DNA of 5,595 nt from an uncultured Acidimicrobiaceae bacterium (GCA_903904615.1 CAIVDG010000362.1:1-5595), one strand, 5' to 3'; counted from the stretch's first letter, positions 1 to 5,595 are shown. Program-made: numbers and translations. The notes: generated by a model not told the origin, from the sequence alone.

Positions 1-549
1 GTGACACGTGAAGAACTTGCTCTTGCGCGTAGTTGGGTAGAAGAAGTTCTTGCCGACATCAATTCACGCCCTGCGCCAAAAGCGAAGAAGGGTGGAAAAA
101 TTGTGAAGCGTCCGAAAGTGACTATTGGCACCATGGTGGAAACCCCGCGTGCGGCATTACGGGCAGATGAACTGGCCGAAGTCGCTGATTTCTTCAGCTT
201 CGGGACAAATGACCTCACGCAGATGACGTTTGCCTTTAGTCGTGATGATGTTGAATCGAAAATGATGCCCGAGTATCTGGAAGCAGGCCTTTTGAAGAGA
301 AATCCGTTTGAGACCATCGACCAAGACGGAGTCGGTGAACTTGTCCAAATTGCGACGCGACGCGGTCGTAAAGCGAAAAAGAACATCAAGCTGGGAGTAT
401 GCGGTGAACACGGGGGAGACCCGGAGTCCATCGGCTTCTTCTATCGAACAGGTCTCAACTATGTCAGTTGTTCCCCGTATCGAGTTCCAATTGCGCGATT
501 GTCGGCTGCTCAGGCAGTTATTGGCGGAGTGAAGTCAGAGACGAAGTAG
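1..549 (+). CDS. ppdK: Pyruvate phosphate dikinase, C-terminal part (5' truncated by window edge)
   Basis: This is the C-terminal PEP/pyruvate-binding barrel of pyruvate, phosphate dikinase, the cytoplasmic enzyme that interconverts pyruvate + ATP + Pi and PEP + AMP + PPi. Visible residues (window numbering) are GTMVETPRAAL at 43-53 with the metal-ligand Glu47, SFGTNDLTQ at 66-74 with Asn70 and Asp71, and GVCGEHGGDP at 132-141 with the catalytic Cys134. The family-typical ending NYVSCSPYRVPIARL follows at about 153-167. All active-site residues of this domain are intact. The family is usually near 870-900 residues, so about 700 residues (nucleotide-binding and phosphohistidine domains) lie upstream. 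The GTG at position 1 is therefore most likely an internal Val codon, not a start. A Lys-rich stretch at residues 27-39 precedes the GTM motif. The stop TAG is 21 bases before the next gene, suggesting co-transcription. PEP synthase is less likely because the motifs follow the PPDK pattern. Confidence 0.95.
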   Translation: MTREELALARSWVEEVLADINSRPAPKAKKGGKIVKRPKVTIGTMVETPRAALRADELAEVADFFSFGTNDLTQMTFAFSRDDVESKMMPEYLEAGLLKRNPFETIDQDGVGELVQIATRRGRKAKKNIKLGVCGEHGGDPESIGFFYRTGLNYVSCSPYRVPIARLSAAQAVIGGVKSETK

Positions 550-570
550 TCAAAGTAGTAGCCTCGCATC

Positions 571-1557
571 ATGTCTTTTTATCCATTAGTGAGTTCTGTT
601 TTCGCAGGCGCGGCATCCGATAGTGGCGGAAAAGTGGATATTGACGTAGCGGGCTGGCATTGGCCCATGCTTGTCGGAGTAATTGCTGCTCTCTTGTTGG
701 TCGACATTTTAGTTGTCCATCGCAATGCCCATGAAGTTCATACGCGTGAAGCCGCCATCGAATCAGCGGTATGGATCAGCTTCGGTTTCATTTTTGCTCT
801 GTTTGTGTGGTGGGAGTTTGGTAGCCCAGCCGCTGGTGAATACATGGGCGGTTATCTCATTGAGAAGAGCCTCAGCGTGGACAACGTTTTTGTGTGGGCT
901 GTTTTGTTTGCCCACTTCAAGGTTCCGAAGATGTATCAGCACCGAGTTCTGTTCTGGGGCATTTTTGGTGCTCTGGCCATGCGAGTTGGTTTCATCTTCG
1001 CCGGCGTTGCAATTATCAATGCCTTTAAGGTGACTCTCATCCTTTTCGGATTGTTCTTGTTGTACTCAGGCATCAAGCTGTTGCAGACTCACGACGAAGG
1101 TTTCGACCCATCACAGTCGCGCGCCATGCGTATCTTCCATAAGTTCGTGCCATCCACAGACGAACTAGATGGTCAAAAGATGTTCACGGTGAAGAACGGC
1201 AAGCGTTTGGCAACACCACTCCTTGCCGTGCTGGTGTTGGTGGAAATCACCGACGTGATCTTTGCTATCGACTCTGTTCCGGCAGTACTTGCCGTGACAA
1301 ACGAGACCTACATTGCCTTTGCATCGAATGCGTTTGCCATTTTGGGCTTACGCGCCCTGTATTTCCTGCTGGCAGACATGAGAGACCGCTTCCGCTATTT
1401 GCAGACCGGTCTGGGCATCATCCTCGCATTTGTTGGAATAAAGATGACCATCTCGTACTGGTGGCACATGCCAATCGCCATCTCGTTGTCCTTCATCGCG
1501 CTGGTTCTTGCGGTCTCTATCTTCGCTTCGTTGCGTGAGGAGCGCCACCCGTCATAA
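571..1557 (+). CDS. TerC-family integral membrane protein (TerC/Alx type)
   Basis: A 328-residue polytopic membrane protein of the TerC/Alx family. Members are associated with tellurite resistance, pH response and, more recently, manganese export or metal supply to secreted enzymes; the exact substrate here cannot be read from sequence. The family signatures are EKSLSVDNVFVW at 98-109 (Glu98, Asp104, Asn105) and EITDVIFAIDSVPA at 225-238 (Glu225, Asp228, Asp234), acidic residues within membrane helices. About eight or nine hydrophobic segments are visible, near 31-49, 65-82, 99-115, 126-150, 152-170, 213-242, 248-268, 277-296 and 300-320. A hydrophilic loop at about 172-212 splits the two halves, as usual in the family. 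The length fits full-length TerC/Alx proteins. The start is ATG 571; no strong Shine-Dalgarno is seen in the 21-base gap after ppdK, so the start rests on protein fit. It sits between ppdK and dnaG, probably in one transcript; no functional link to either is evident. Confidence 0.93.
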   Translation: MSFYPLVSSVFAGAASDSGGKVDIDVAGWHWPMLVGVIAALLLVDILVVHRNAHEVHTREAAIESAVWISFGFIFALFVWWEFGSPAAGEYMGGYLIEKSLSVDNVFVWAVLFAHFKVPKMYQHRVLFWGIFGALAMRVGFIFAGVAIINAFKVTLILFGLFLLYSGIKLLQTHDEGFDPSQSRAMRIFHKFVPSTDELDGQKMFTVKNGKRLATPLLAVLVLVEITDVIFAIDSVPAVLAVTNETYIAFASNAFAILGLRALYFLLADMRDRFRYLQTGLGIILAFVGIKMTISYWWHMPIAISLSFIALVLAVSIFASLREERHPS

Positions 1558-1575
1558 GTGCGGCGCCGTGGCACT
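1557..1575 (+). other. Small inverted repeat between terC and dnaG
   Basis: AGTGC at 1557-1561 pairs with GCACT at 1571-1575 around a G+C-rich 9-base loop that contains the palindrome GGCGCC. It begins at the last base of the terC-family stop codon and ends 11 bases before the dnaG ATG. No T-run follows, so it is not a standard intrinsic terminator. It could shape translation of dnaG or be chance; five base pairs is weak evidence. Confidence 0.25.
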
Positions 1576-1586
1576 AATGTCGTGTC

Positions 1587-3326
1587 ATGGCCATTGCGGA
1601 GGACGACATTCAAAAGGTGCGCTCGGCCGTCACCTTGTCAGACGTCGTCTCGCCCTATGCCCAACTTCGCCGCGCGGGTCGTGGACAAGTTGGTCTGTGT
1701 CCCTTCCATTCGGAAAGAACTCCGTCATTTAGTGTCAACGACGAGACGGGCCGTTACATGTGTTTCGGATGCGGAGCCAAAGGTGACGTGTTCACATTTG
1801 TTCAGCAAATGGAACATCTCGATTTCATCGCTTCGGTAGAACGCCTAGCAAGCAAAGCAGGCATTGAACTTCACTACACATCAGGTGCCGGCACCGGTGA
1901 GCGCAAATACCGCAAAGAGTTACAAGAACTCATGAATCAAGCAGTGGAGTGGTACCACACACGTTTACTTGAAGGCGCCGATGCCCGCGCAGCTCGTGAG
2001 TACCTGCGTTCTCGTGGTTTGGCCGGAGACATTGCTCGCAATTTCAAGTTGGGTTGGGCGCCAGACGACTGGGATCAGCTCTGCCAAGCATTGGGTGCAC
2101 CAGCCAAAATGCTCGCCGAGATTGGTTTGGGCTTTGTGAATAAGGCGGGACGTCTTCAAGATTCGTTCCGTGCGCGTGTGATGTTTCCCATCTTCGATGA
2201 GAACGGCAACGCAGTTGCATTTGGTGGCCGAATTCTGCCCGGCTCTACAGACCCAGCAAAGTACAAGAACTCCACCGAGACTCCTATCTATACAAAGTCA
2301 CGCACGTTGTATGGACTGAACTGGGCAAAGGGCAATGTCATTAAAGAAGACAAAGTCATTGTGTGCGAGGGATACACCGACGTCATTGGCTTTCATCGAA
2401 GTGGGGTAGCCACGGCTGTTGCAACCTGTGGAACTGCTCTCACCGAAGAACACGTCAAACTCATGAAGCGATACGCGCGCAATGTGGTACTTGCATTCGA
2501 TGCCGACTCTGCCGGGCAAGGGGCCGCAGAAAAGTTTTATGCCTGGGAAAAGAAGTACGACGTTTCCGTGTCGGTGGCAAAGTTCCCTGAAGGGAAAGAC
2601 CCAGGTGAACTGTCGCAGACCAATCCAGAAGCATTGGCACAAGCCATAGATGATGCCATTCCGTTTCTTGGTTTCCGGTTGCAGCGACTCTTCGATGCAA
2701 ATCCGCTGCGCTCGCCCGAATCGCGCGCACGACTTGCGTCAAAGGCCATGACTCTCATTAACGAACATCCCGACCCCAATGTTCGCCGTCTCTATGCCGG
2801 TCAAGTTGCTAGCCACACAGGTGTCTCTGCTGCAGAACTCGTGCGTGTTGCTGAAAAGGGCGGCACGGTCTCTACGGAGATGGCGGCACCCATACAACAA
2901 GCGCCCGAAGGCGCAGGCTTTGTGGCTCTCTCGCTTCTCATTCACGAGTGGGACTCCATTGCGCCCTGGCTCATCGAAGAATTGTTCAGCGACCAAGGGT
3001 CACGTGATGCATTCCTTGCCTTGGCCTCTACCGAGGGTGATGTGCATCGCGCAATTGAGGCAGCGTCGCCAGAGGGTGCCGCCATTATCGAGCGTGCTGC
3101 CGTGTATGACGGCGAGGCCGAACCACTTGTTGAAGCGCGAGCCCTTATTGGTGCTGCAGTGCGTCGAGAGTTGCAGCGACGGAGAAGTGTTATTGATGCC
3201 GCAGAAATGCAGCAGCAACGGGCGGTGCGAATAGCGCTAGAAGACCTTGGCCAGCCCGAGAAAGCAGTAGCGGCTGCGGTGCAGTTGTTGCAGTGGCTTG
3301 CGTCGGTATCGGAGTCGCCACAGTGA
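1587..3326 (+). CDS. dnaG: DNA primase DnaG
   Basis: A complete 579-residue bacterial primase, which makes the RNA primers for DNA replication at the fork with the replicative helicase. The N-terminal CHC2 zinc-binding domain shows Cys38, His41, Cys59 and Cys62 (CPFH and CFGC). The RNA polymerase core follows, with RVMFPIFDENGNAVAFGGRI at 197-216 and KYKNSTETPIYTKSRTLYGL at 226-245. The TOPRIM catalytic residues are Glu261 in EGYTDV, Asp305 and Asp307 in LAFDADSAG, and the basic/acidic GKDPGEL segment at 336-342. The C-terminal third (about 435-579) is Ala/Glu/Arg-rich and helical, in the place of the DnaB-binding domain, and is poorly conserved as usual. The length matches the family (about 580-640). 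ATG 1587 is chosen because an in-frame stop lies at 1575-1577 and the protein begins with the expected DIQKVRSAV segment; no clear Shine-Dalgarno precedes it. The stop overlaps the sigma-factor start, an arrangement found in classical dnaG-rpoD macromolecular-synthesis operons. Confidence 0.97.
   Translation: MAIAEDDIQKVRSAVTLSDVVSPYAQLRRAGRGQVGLCPFHSERTPSFSVNDETGRYMCFGCGAKGDVFTFVQQMEHLDFIASVERLASKAGIELHYTSGAGTGERKYRKELQELMNQAVEWYHTRLLEGADARAAREYLRSRGLAGDIARNFKLGWAPDDWDQLCQALGAPAKMLAEIGLGFVNKAGRLQDSFRARVMFPIFDENGNAVAFGGRILPGSTDPAKYKNSTETPIYTKSRTLYGLNWAKGNVIKEDKVIVCEGYTDVIGFHRSGVATAVATCGTALTEEHVKLMKRYARNVVLAFDADSAGQGAAEKFYAWEKKYDVSVSVAKFPEGKDPGELSQTNPEALAQAIDDAIPFLGFRLQRLFDANPLRSPESRARLASKAMTLINEHPDPNVRRLYAGQVASHTGVSAAELVRVAEKGGTVSTEMAAPIQQAPEGAGFVALSLLIHEWDSIAPWLIEELFSDQGSRDAFLALASTEGDVHRAIEAASPEGAAIIERAAVYDGEAEPLVEARALIGAAVRRELQRRRSVIDAAEMQQQRAVRIALEDLGQPEKAVAAAVQLLQWLASVSESPQ
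3311..3314 (+). promoter_or_regulatory. Shine-Dalgarno that sets the sigma-factor start
   Basis: GGAG lies 8 bases upstream of GTG 3323, inside the last codons of dnaG. This spacing is near ideal and supports GTG 3323 as the start over the in-frame GTG at 3293, which lacks such a site at the right distance and would overlap dnaG by 34 bases. Confidence 0.6.
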
Positions 3327-4525
3327 CCCACAATCCTCGGCTTCAGCCTCCACACCCAGAGGTGGACCCCGCCGAGTGGGCCACGTTGGTTGCATCCCGT
3401 TCAGACGACGGAACTGTCGATCCAAATACCGTTGCCCATGTTTTTAGAAATGTGGAACTAAATCCAGAGATGCTTCGTCAGATCGAATCAGTGTTAGACG
3501 AAATCAATATCTCCATAGCAACAGTTGAACCCGACATCTCCGAGCCAGTGGAACGAAAACTTCCACCAGCACGTAAACCTGCCGCGGCAACGAAGCAGCC
3601 GGTGGGCGACGCAGGCGATGCCGTGCGCATGTACTTGCAAGAAATTGGGCAAGTGGAATTGCTTAATGCCGAGGGCGAACGAACCCTCGGCCGCGCTATT
3701 CGAGAAATGCAAGCCGCAAAGGCGGAATTAGAAACCGGTGGAGCGTCACCCACTCGTCGACGTGAATTGCGAAACATCATTCGTGAAGGCGACGAAGCAT
3801 TCGAGCATCTCATTACTGCCAACCTTCGACTAGTTGTATCAATTGCACGAAAGTACGACGGACGCGAGCTTCAACTTCTCGACCTCATTCAAGAGGGAAA
3901 CATTGGTCTCATGCGTGCTGCAGAAAAGTACGACTGGGAGAAAGGTTTCAAGTTCTCCACTTACGCAACGTGGTGGATTCGTCAGGCGATGATGCGCGCG
4001 ATGGCAGATCAAGGCCGAACCATTCGCGTGCCAAGCCACGTAGTGGAACTTCTGAATCGTCTCACGAAAGCAGATCGTGATCTCACAGTTGAACTAGAAC
4101 GCGAGCCCACACTTCAAGAACTCTCCGAGCGCACCATGATTCCGGTCGACAAGATTGAAGAGCTTCGTCAAATTTCTTCTGTCACTAGCAGTCTGGATGA
4201 ACCCGTCGGTTCAGATGATGATTCGTTAACACTTGGCGATCGTGTGTCAAATGGTGAAGATGCTGAAGCACCCGATGAGGTCGTACAAAAGCGCCAACTG
4301 ATTACAGCGATTTCTGCAGAACTTGAACACCTTCCCGAACGAGACCGTCGAATCTTGGACAAGCGGTTCGGTATCTCAAGCGGCGAGCCACTCACGTTGG
4401 ATGACGTTGCAAAACAAGAAGGCGTGACGCGTGAGCGCATTCGCCAAATTGAGCAAAAGACGCTTGCTCGGCTTCGACACCCCAATAACAGCCAGCGCCT
4501 TCGCAGTTTCCTGGATGGCGACTAA
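3323..4525 (+). CDS. rpoD: Principal-type RNA polymerase sigma-70 factor (RpoD/SigA/HrdB-like)
   Basis: A 400-residue sigma-70 protein that directs RNA polymerase to housekeeping promoters. Counting from GTG 3323, residues about 18-66 resemble region 1.1 (WATLVASRSDDG to LDEINISI), followed by a Lys/Pro/Ala-rich linker. Region 1.2 is at about 99-126 (DAVRMYLQEIGQVELLNAEG), and region 2 at about 168-240 with the core-binding DLIQEGNIGLMRA and the melting/-10 helix FKFSTYATWWIRQ. Region 3 follows to about 320. Region 4 ends the protein with a helix-turn-helix at about 357-387 (LTLDDVAKQEGVTRERIRQIE). A region 1.1-like segment, all later regions and the position after dnaG argue for the primary sigma, though a group 2 paralogue cannot be excluded. 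The GTGA overlap with the dnaG stop implies translational coupling. One oddity: the region 2.4 residue equivalent to E. coli Thr440 is Met224, while Trp217, Trp218 and Gln221 are kept. Confidence 0.95.
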   Translation: MTHNPRLQPPHPEVDPAEWATLVASRSDDGTVDPNTVAHVFRNVELNPEMLRQIESVLDEINISIATVEPDISEPVERKLPPARKPAAATKQPVGDAGDAVRMYLQEIGQVELLNAEGERTLGRAIREMQAAKAELETGGASPTRRRELRNIIREGDEAFEHLITANLRLVVSIARKYDGRELQLLDLIQEGNIGLMRAAEKYDWEKGFKFSTYATWWIRQAMMRAMADQGRTIRVPSHVVELLNRLTKADRDLTVELEREPTLQELSERTMIPVDKIEELRQISSVTSSLDEPVGSDDDSLTLGDRVSNGEDAEAPDEVVQKRQLITAISAELEHLPERDRRILDKRFGISSGEPLTLDDVAKQEGVTRERIRQIEQKTLARLRHPNNSQRLRSFLDGD

Positions 4526-4541
4526 GCCGCCTTGTGGTGGC
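4526..4541 (+). terminator. Possible hairpin directly after the sigma-factor stop
   Basis: GCCGCC (4526-4531) pairs with GGTGGC (4536-4541) through one G-T wobble around a 4-base TTGT loop; the flanking A4525-T4542 adds a pair. It starts at the base after the stop codon. No T-tract follows (the next bases are G-rich), so it is a poor intrinsic terminator; the downstream tRNAs may be reached by read-through. The rest of the 48-base gap before the tRNA shows no clear -35/-10 promoter. Confidence 0.25.
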
Positions 4542-4573
4542 TGGGTGGGTCGCTGGTAACCTGTTCTTTCCCT

Positions 4574-4649
4574 TCCGGGGTAGCTCAGTTGGCAGAGCAA
4601 CGGACTGTTAATCCGTGTGTCGTGGGTTCGAGCCCCACCCCCGGAGCCA
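4574..4649 (+). tRNA. tRNA-Asn (anticodon GTT)
   Basis: A full cloverleaf of 76 bases can be folded. The acceptor TCCGGGG (4574-4580) pairs with CCCCGGA (4639-4645). The D stem is GCTC/GAGC (4583-4586/4595-4598) and the anticodon stem ACGGA/TCCGT (4600-4604/4612-4616). The loop CTGTTAA carries anticodon GTT at 4607-4609, reading the Asn codons AAC and AAT. The T arm is GTGGG, TTCGAGC, CCCAC (4622-4638). The discriminator is G4646 and the 3' CCA (4647-4649) is genome-encoded. All stems are perfectly paired. Confidence 0.97.
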
Positions 4650-4674
4650 TTCGGTCCTCGTGGGCCGCACGCAC

Positions 4675-4751
4675 GGGCCAGTAGCTCAGTTGGTTAGAGC
4701 AGGGGACTCATAATCCCTGGGTCGCGGGTTCGATCCCTGCCTGGCCCACCA
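4675..4751 (+). tRNA. tRNA with CAT anticodon; tRNA-Ile2 favoured over elongator tRNA-Met
   Basis: A 77-base cloverleaf. The acceptor GGGCCAG (4675-4681) pairs with CTGGCCC (4741-4747), followed by discriminator A4748 and encoded CCA (4749-4751). The anticodon stem is GGGGA/TCCCT (4702-4706/4714-4718, one G-T pair) and the loop CTCATAA carries CAT at 4709-4711. The T stem is GCGGG/CCTGC (4724-4728/4736-4740), with one wobble. It is not the initiator: it has a paired G1-C72 and lacks the three G-C pairs next to the anticodon loop. The acceptor pairs C4-G69 and C5-G68 match those used by the lysidine synthetase TilS to recognise E. coli tRNA-Ile2, so the C34 is probably modified to lysidine to read ATA. 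This assignment is inference from the E. coli rules. It lies 25 bases after tRNA-Asn, likely in one transcript. Confidence 0.93.
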
Positions 4752-4762
4752 TTGAAGAAAAG

Positions 4763-5320
4763 TTAGGCGGCCTTCGCACGCTTTCGTCGGTCAACGGACC
4801 GACCTGCAACCCAACGAATGCCACCAACGGCTGTTCCGGTCATTGCTAACGCCATAGAGAAGCCGGTGTAGAGCGGCGTCCCCACGTCGCTTCCGGCAGT
4901 GAGTGCGTGAACAATGATGGTGAGGTACAGCGGGTACGACATCATGTGAATTCGACGCCATGTGGAACGGCTGAGTTTCTTCATCATGAGTGATGTGACT
5001 TGAATGCTGGCGAGGAACCAGAATCCGATCACTCCGAGAGCCACGGGTATGGGGCGATAGGACGAGGTGAATGGCACGAGGACATTGACGACGTTGAAGT
5101 CAACCCATGTGTCCTGGATGAGAGAGATCATGTGAATGACAGTGAACGCGAGAGTGAGCCCGCCTAGCCACGAGTGCAGGTCTCGTAACCATGCGGGGCG
5201 GTCCATGTCGCGAAGGATTCGAGTGGTGAGCAATACGCCCCACAAGATGGAAAAGAGACACAGACCCCATGCGACATTCGCAGAGGCTCGGGTGACATCC
5301 CACCAGATTGTGCTCAGCAT
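4763..5320 (-). CDS. Ferric-reductase-like transmembrane haem protein
   Basis: A 185-residue membrane protein resembling the ferric reductase-like transmembrane domain (FRE/NOX/MsrQ superfamily), which passes electrons across the membrane through two b-type haems. Four histidines sit in the expected pattern: His49 (DLHSW) and His63 (VIHMI), 14 apart, then His125 (RRIHMM) and His138 (IVHAL), 13 apart, pairing between two helices. Hydrophobic segments are near 13-33, 50-68, 92-112, 127-141 and 150-170; the end is basic (RRKRAK), probably cytoplasmic. No NAD(P)H/FAD-binding domain is present, so electrons must come from another protein or carrier. The start ATG (5320-5318) has the Shine-Dalgarno GGAAGGA nine bases upstream. 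It overlaps the preceding ApbE-type gene by 7 bases, suggesting translational coupling. An electron relay to a flavinylated extracytoplasmic protein is the likely role; the physiological acceptor is unknown. It is convergent with the tRNA genes, only 11 bases away. Confidence 0.85.
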   Translation of the reverse strand: MLSTIWWDVTRASANVAWGLCLFSILWGVLLTTRILRDMDRPAWLRDLHSWLGGLTLAFTVIHMISLIQDTWVDFNVVNVLVPFTSSYRPIPVALGVIGFWFLASIQVTSLMMKKLSRSTWRRIHMMSYPLYLTIIVHALTAGSDVGTPLYTGFSMALAMTGTAVGGIRWVAGRSVDRRKRAKAA

Positions 5321-5595
5321 TCAGTGAAGTCCTTCCAAGTACTGGTTGCGTGGGTGCTTCCGTCGGTGAAGACAATGAGCCCGGCTAGGCCGTGGGACTC
5401 AAGTTCTGGCAGGCCATCGGGTGTAGCCATCAGAAACTTGGTCCATGCTTCAGCCCATGCCCCGGTGGATGCAAGAACACTGACGCCAGCAACGGTGTGG
5501 TGTGCATCTTGAATGTGGTTGTCAACGCCATGGTCATCTCGCAGACGAGCTGATCGTGCAGACGTGGCAATTGCGCCGTCTCGCAGCGAAACAAC
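5314..5595 (-). CDS. ApbE-type FAD:protein FMN transferase, C-terminal part (5' end outside window)
   Basis: An open frame runs from the window edge to TGA at 5316-5314, giving 93 residues with no start codon in the window, so the gene continues beyond it. Residues 6-12 (DGAIATS) match the ApbE 'gaiATSG' motif, NHIQDA at 26-31 stands where the family has H-I-I-D-P, and a beta-strand/helix segment VAGVSVLASTGAWAEAW (35-51) corresponds to the Mg-binding 'vtV.a..a..ADa.aTa' region. The end, GLIVFTDGSTHAT, fits the family's last strand. ApbE proteins move FMN from FAD to a Thr of FMN-binding domain proteins, with Mg2+. Here the expected Asp of the ADA motif is Glu49 and the usual Thr a few residues later is replaced (WTK, 51-53), so activity or family subtype is uncertain. 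It precedes and overlaps the ferric-reductase-like gene, a common pairing that supports the call. Confidence 0.75.
   Translation of the reverse strand, partial: VVSLRDGAIATSARSARLRDDHGVDNHIQDAHHTVAGVSVLASTGAWAEAWTKFLMATPDGLPELESHGLAGLIVFTDGSTHATSTWKDFTEC
5330..5336 (-). promoter_or_regulatory. Shine-Dalgarno for the ferric-reductase-like gene
   Basis: On the - strand GGAAGGA lies 9 bases before the ATG at 5320-5318, inside the coding end of the ApbE-type gene. It supports the chosen start and independent or coupled translation of the downstream membrane protein. Confidence 0.6.

Noticed and set aside
1..3. GTG at the first base as the start of a short 182-residue protein
   Set aside because: The protein is only the last domain of PPDK and the frame is open to the window edge; the GTG is almost surely an internal Val.
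550..570. Manganese riboswitch (yybP-ykoY type) ahead of the TerC gene
   Set aside because: The gap to ppdK is only 21 bases, far too short for this riboswitch.
1508..1839. Small + strand frames across the terC-dnaG junction
   Set aside because: They lie out of frame over the end of the TerC gene and the zinc domain of dnaG, show no family resemblance and are Arg/Cys-rich as expected of shadow frames.
4526..4573. Strong rho-independent terminator or tRNA promoter between the sigma gene and tRNA-Asn
   Set aside because: Only a short hairpin without a T-run is present, and no convincing -35/-10 pair could be found in the 48 bases.
5321..5323. TGA (- strand) directly before the ferric-reductase ATG as the upstream gene's stop
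   Set aside because: That frame reads through to an unconvincing peptide; the frame with ApbE motifs ends at TGA 5316-5314 instead.
5100..5512. Open frames on both strands over the end of the - strand operon (5100-5375 -, 5136-5327 +, 5324-5512 +)
   Set aside because: They overlap the ferric-reductase-like and ApbE-type coding frames, which have recognisable motifs; these frames show none.
1..5595. CRISPR arrays, insertion sequences, phage integration or long repeats
   Set aside because: No repeated spaced units, transposase, integrase or duplicated tRNA 3' end was seen; the genes are core functions packed tightly.

Overview
The window carries a compact block of core genes on the + strand, two tRNA genes, and the convergent end of a second operon on the - strand. 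G+C is intermediate (roughly 50-55% by eye). The order pyruvate phosphate dikinase, (insert), dnaG primase, primary-type sigma factor resembles actinobacterial chromosomes, and the protein sequences fit an actinobacterium. The modest G+C would suit a free-living aquatic lineage, possibly Acidimicrobiia-like. That taxonomic guess is inference from gene order and protein style, not a search result.

Layout: 1-549 is the C-terminal end of pyruvate phosphate dikinase (5' end outside the window). After 21 bases comes a TerC-family integral membrane protein (571-1557), then after 29 bases DNA primase DnaG (1587-3326). The principal-type sigma-70 factor overlaps the dnaG stop in a GTGA junction (3323-4525). 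All four genes are tightly packed and probably share transcripts. Downstream lie tRNA-Asn(GTT) at 4574-4649 and a CAT-anticodon tRNA at 4675-4751 whose acceptor stem favours tRNA-Ile2 over elongator Met.

On the - strand, facing the tRNAs, is a ferric-reductase-like haem membrane protein (4763-5320). Immediately upstream of it, and overlapping it by 7 bases, is the 3' end of an ApbE-type FAD:protein FMN transferase (5314-5595, 5' end outside the window). That pair is typical of membrane electron-transfer systems in which ApbE attaches FMN to an extracytoplasmic FMN-binding protein; no FMN-binding partner is visible here.

The dnaG-rpoD section joins replication priming and housekeeping transcription initiation. 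The PPDK end belongs to central carbon metabolism (pyruvate/PEP interconversion), and TerC proteins are linked to metal-ion handling. Most of the window is ordinary core genome. The points worth a second look are the replacement of a normally conserved -10-recognition residue in the sigma factor, the atypical C-terminal motifs of the ApbE homologue, and the identity of the CAT tRNA. No mobile element, CRISPR array or clearly new system was seen. There is no gene-free stretch longer than 300 bases.
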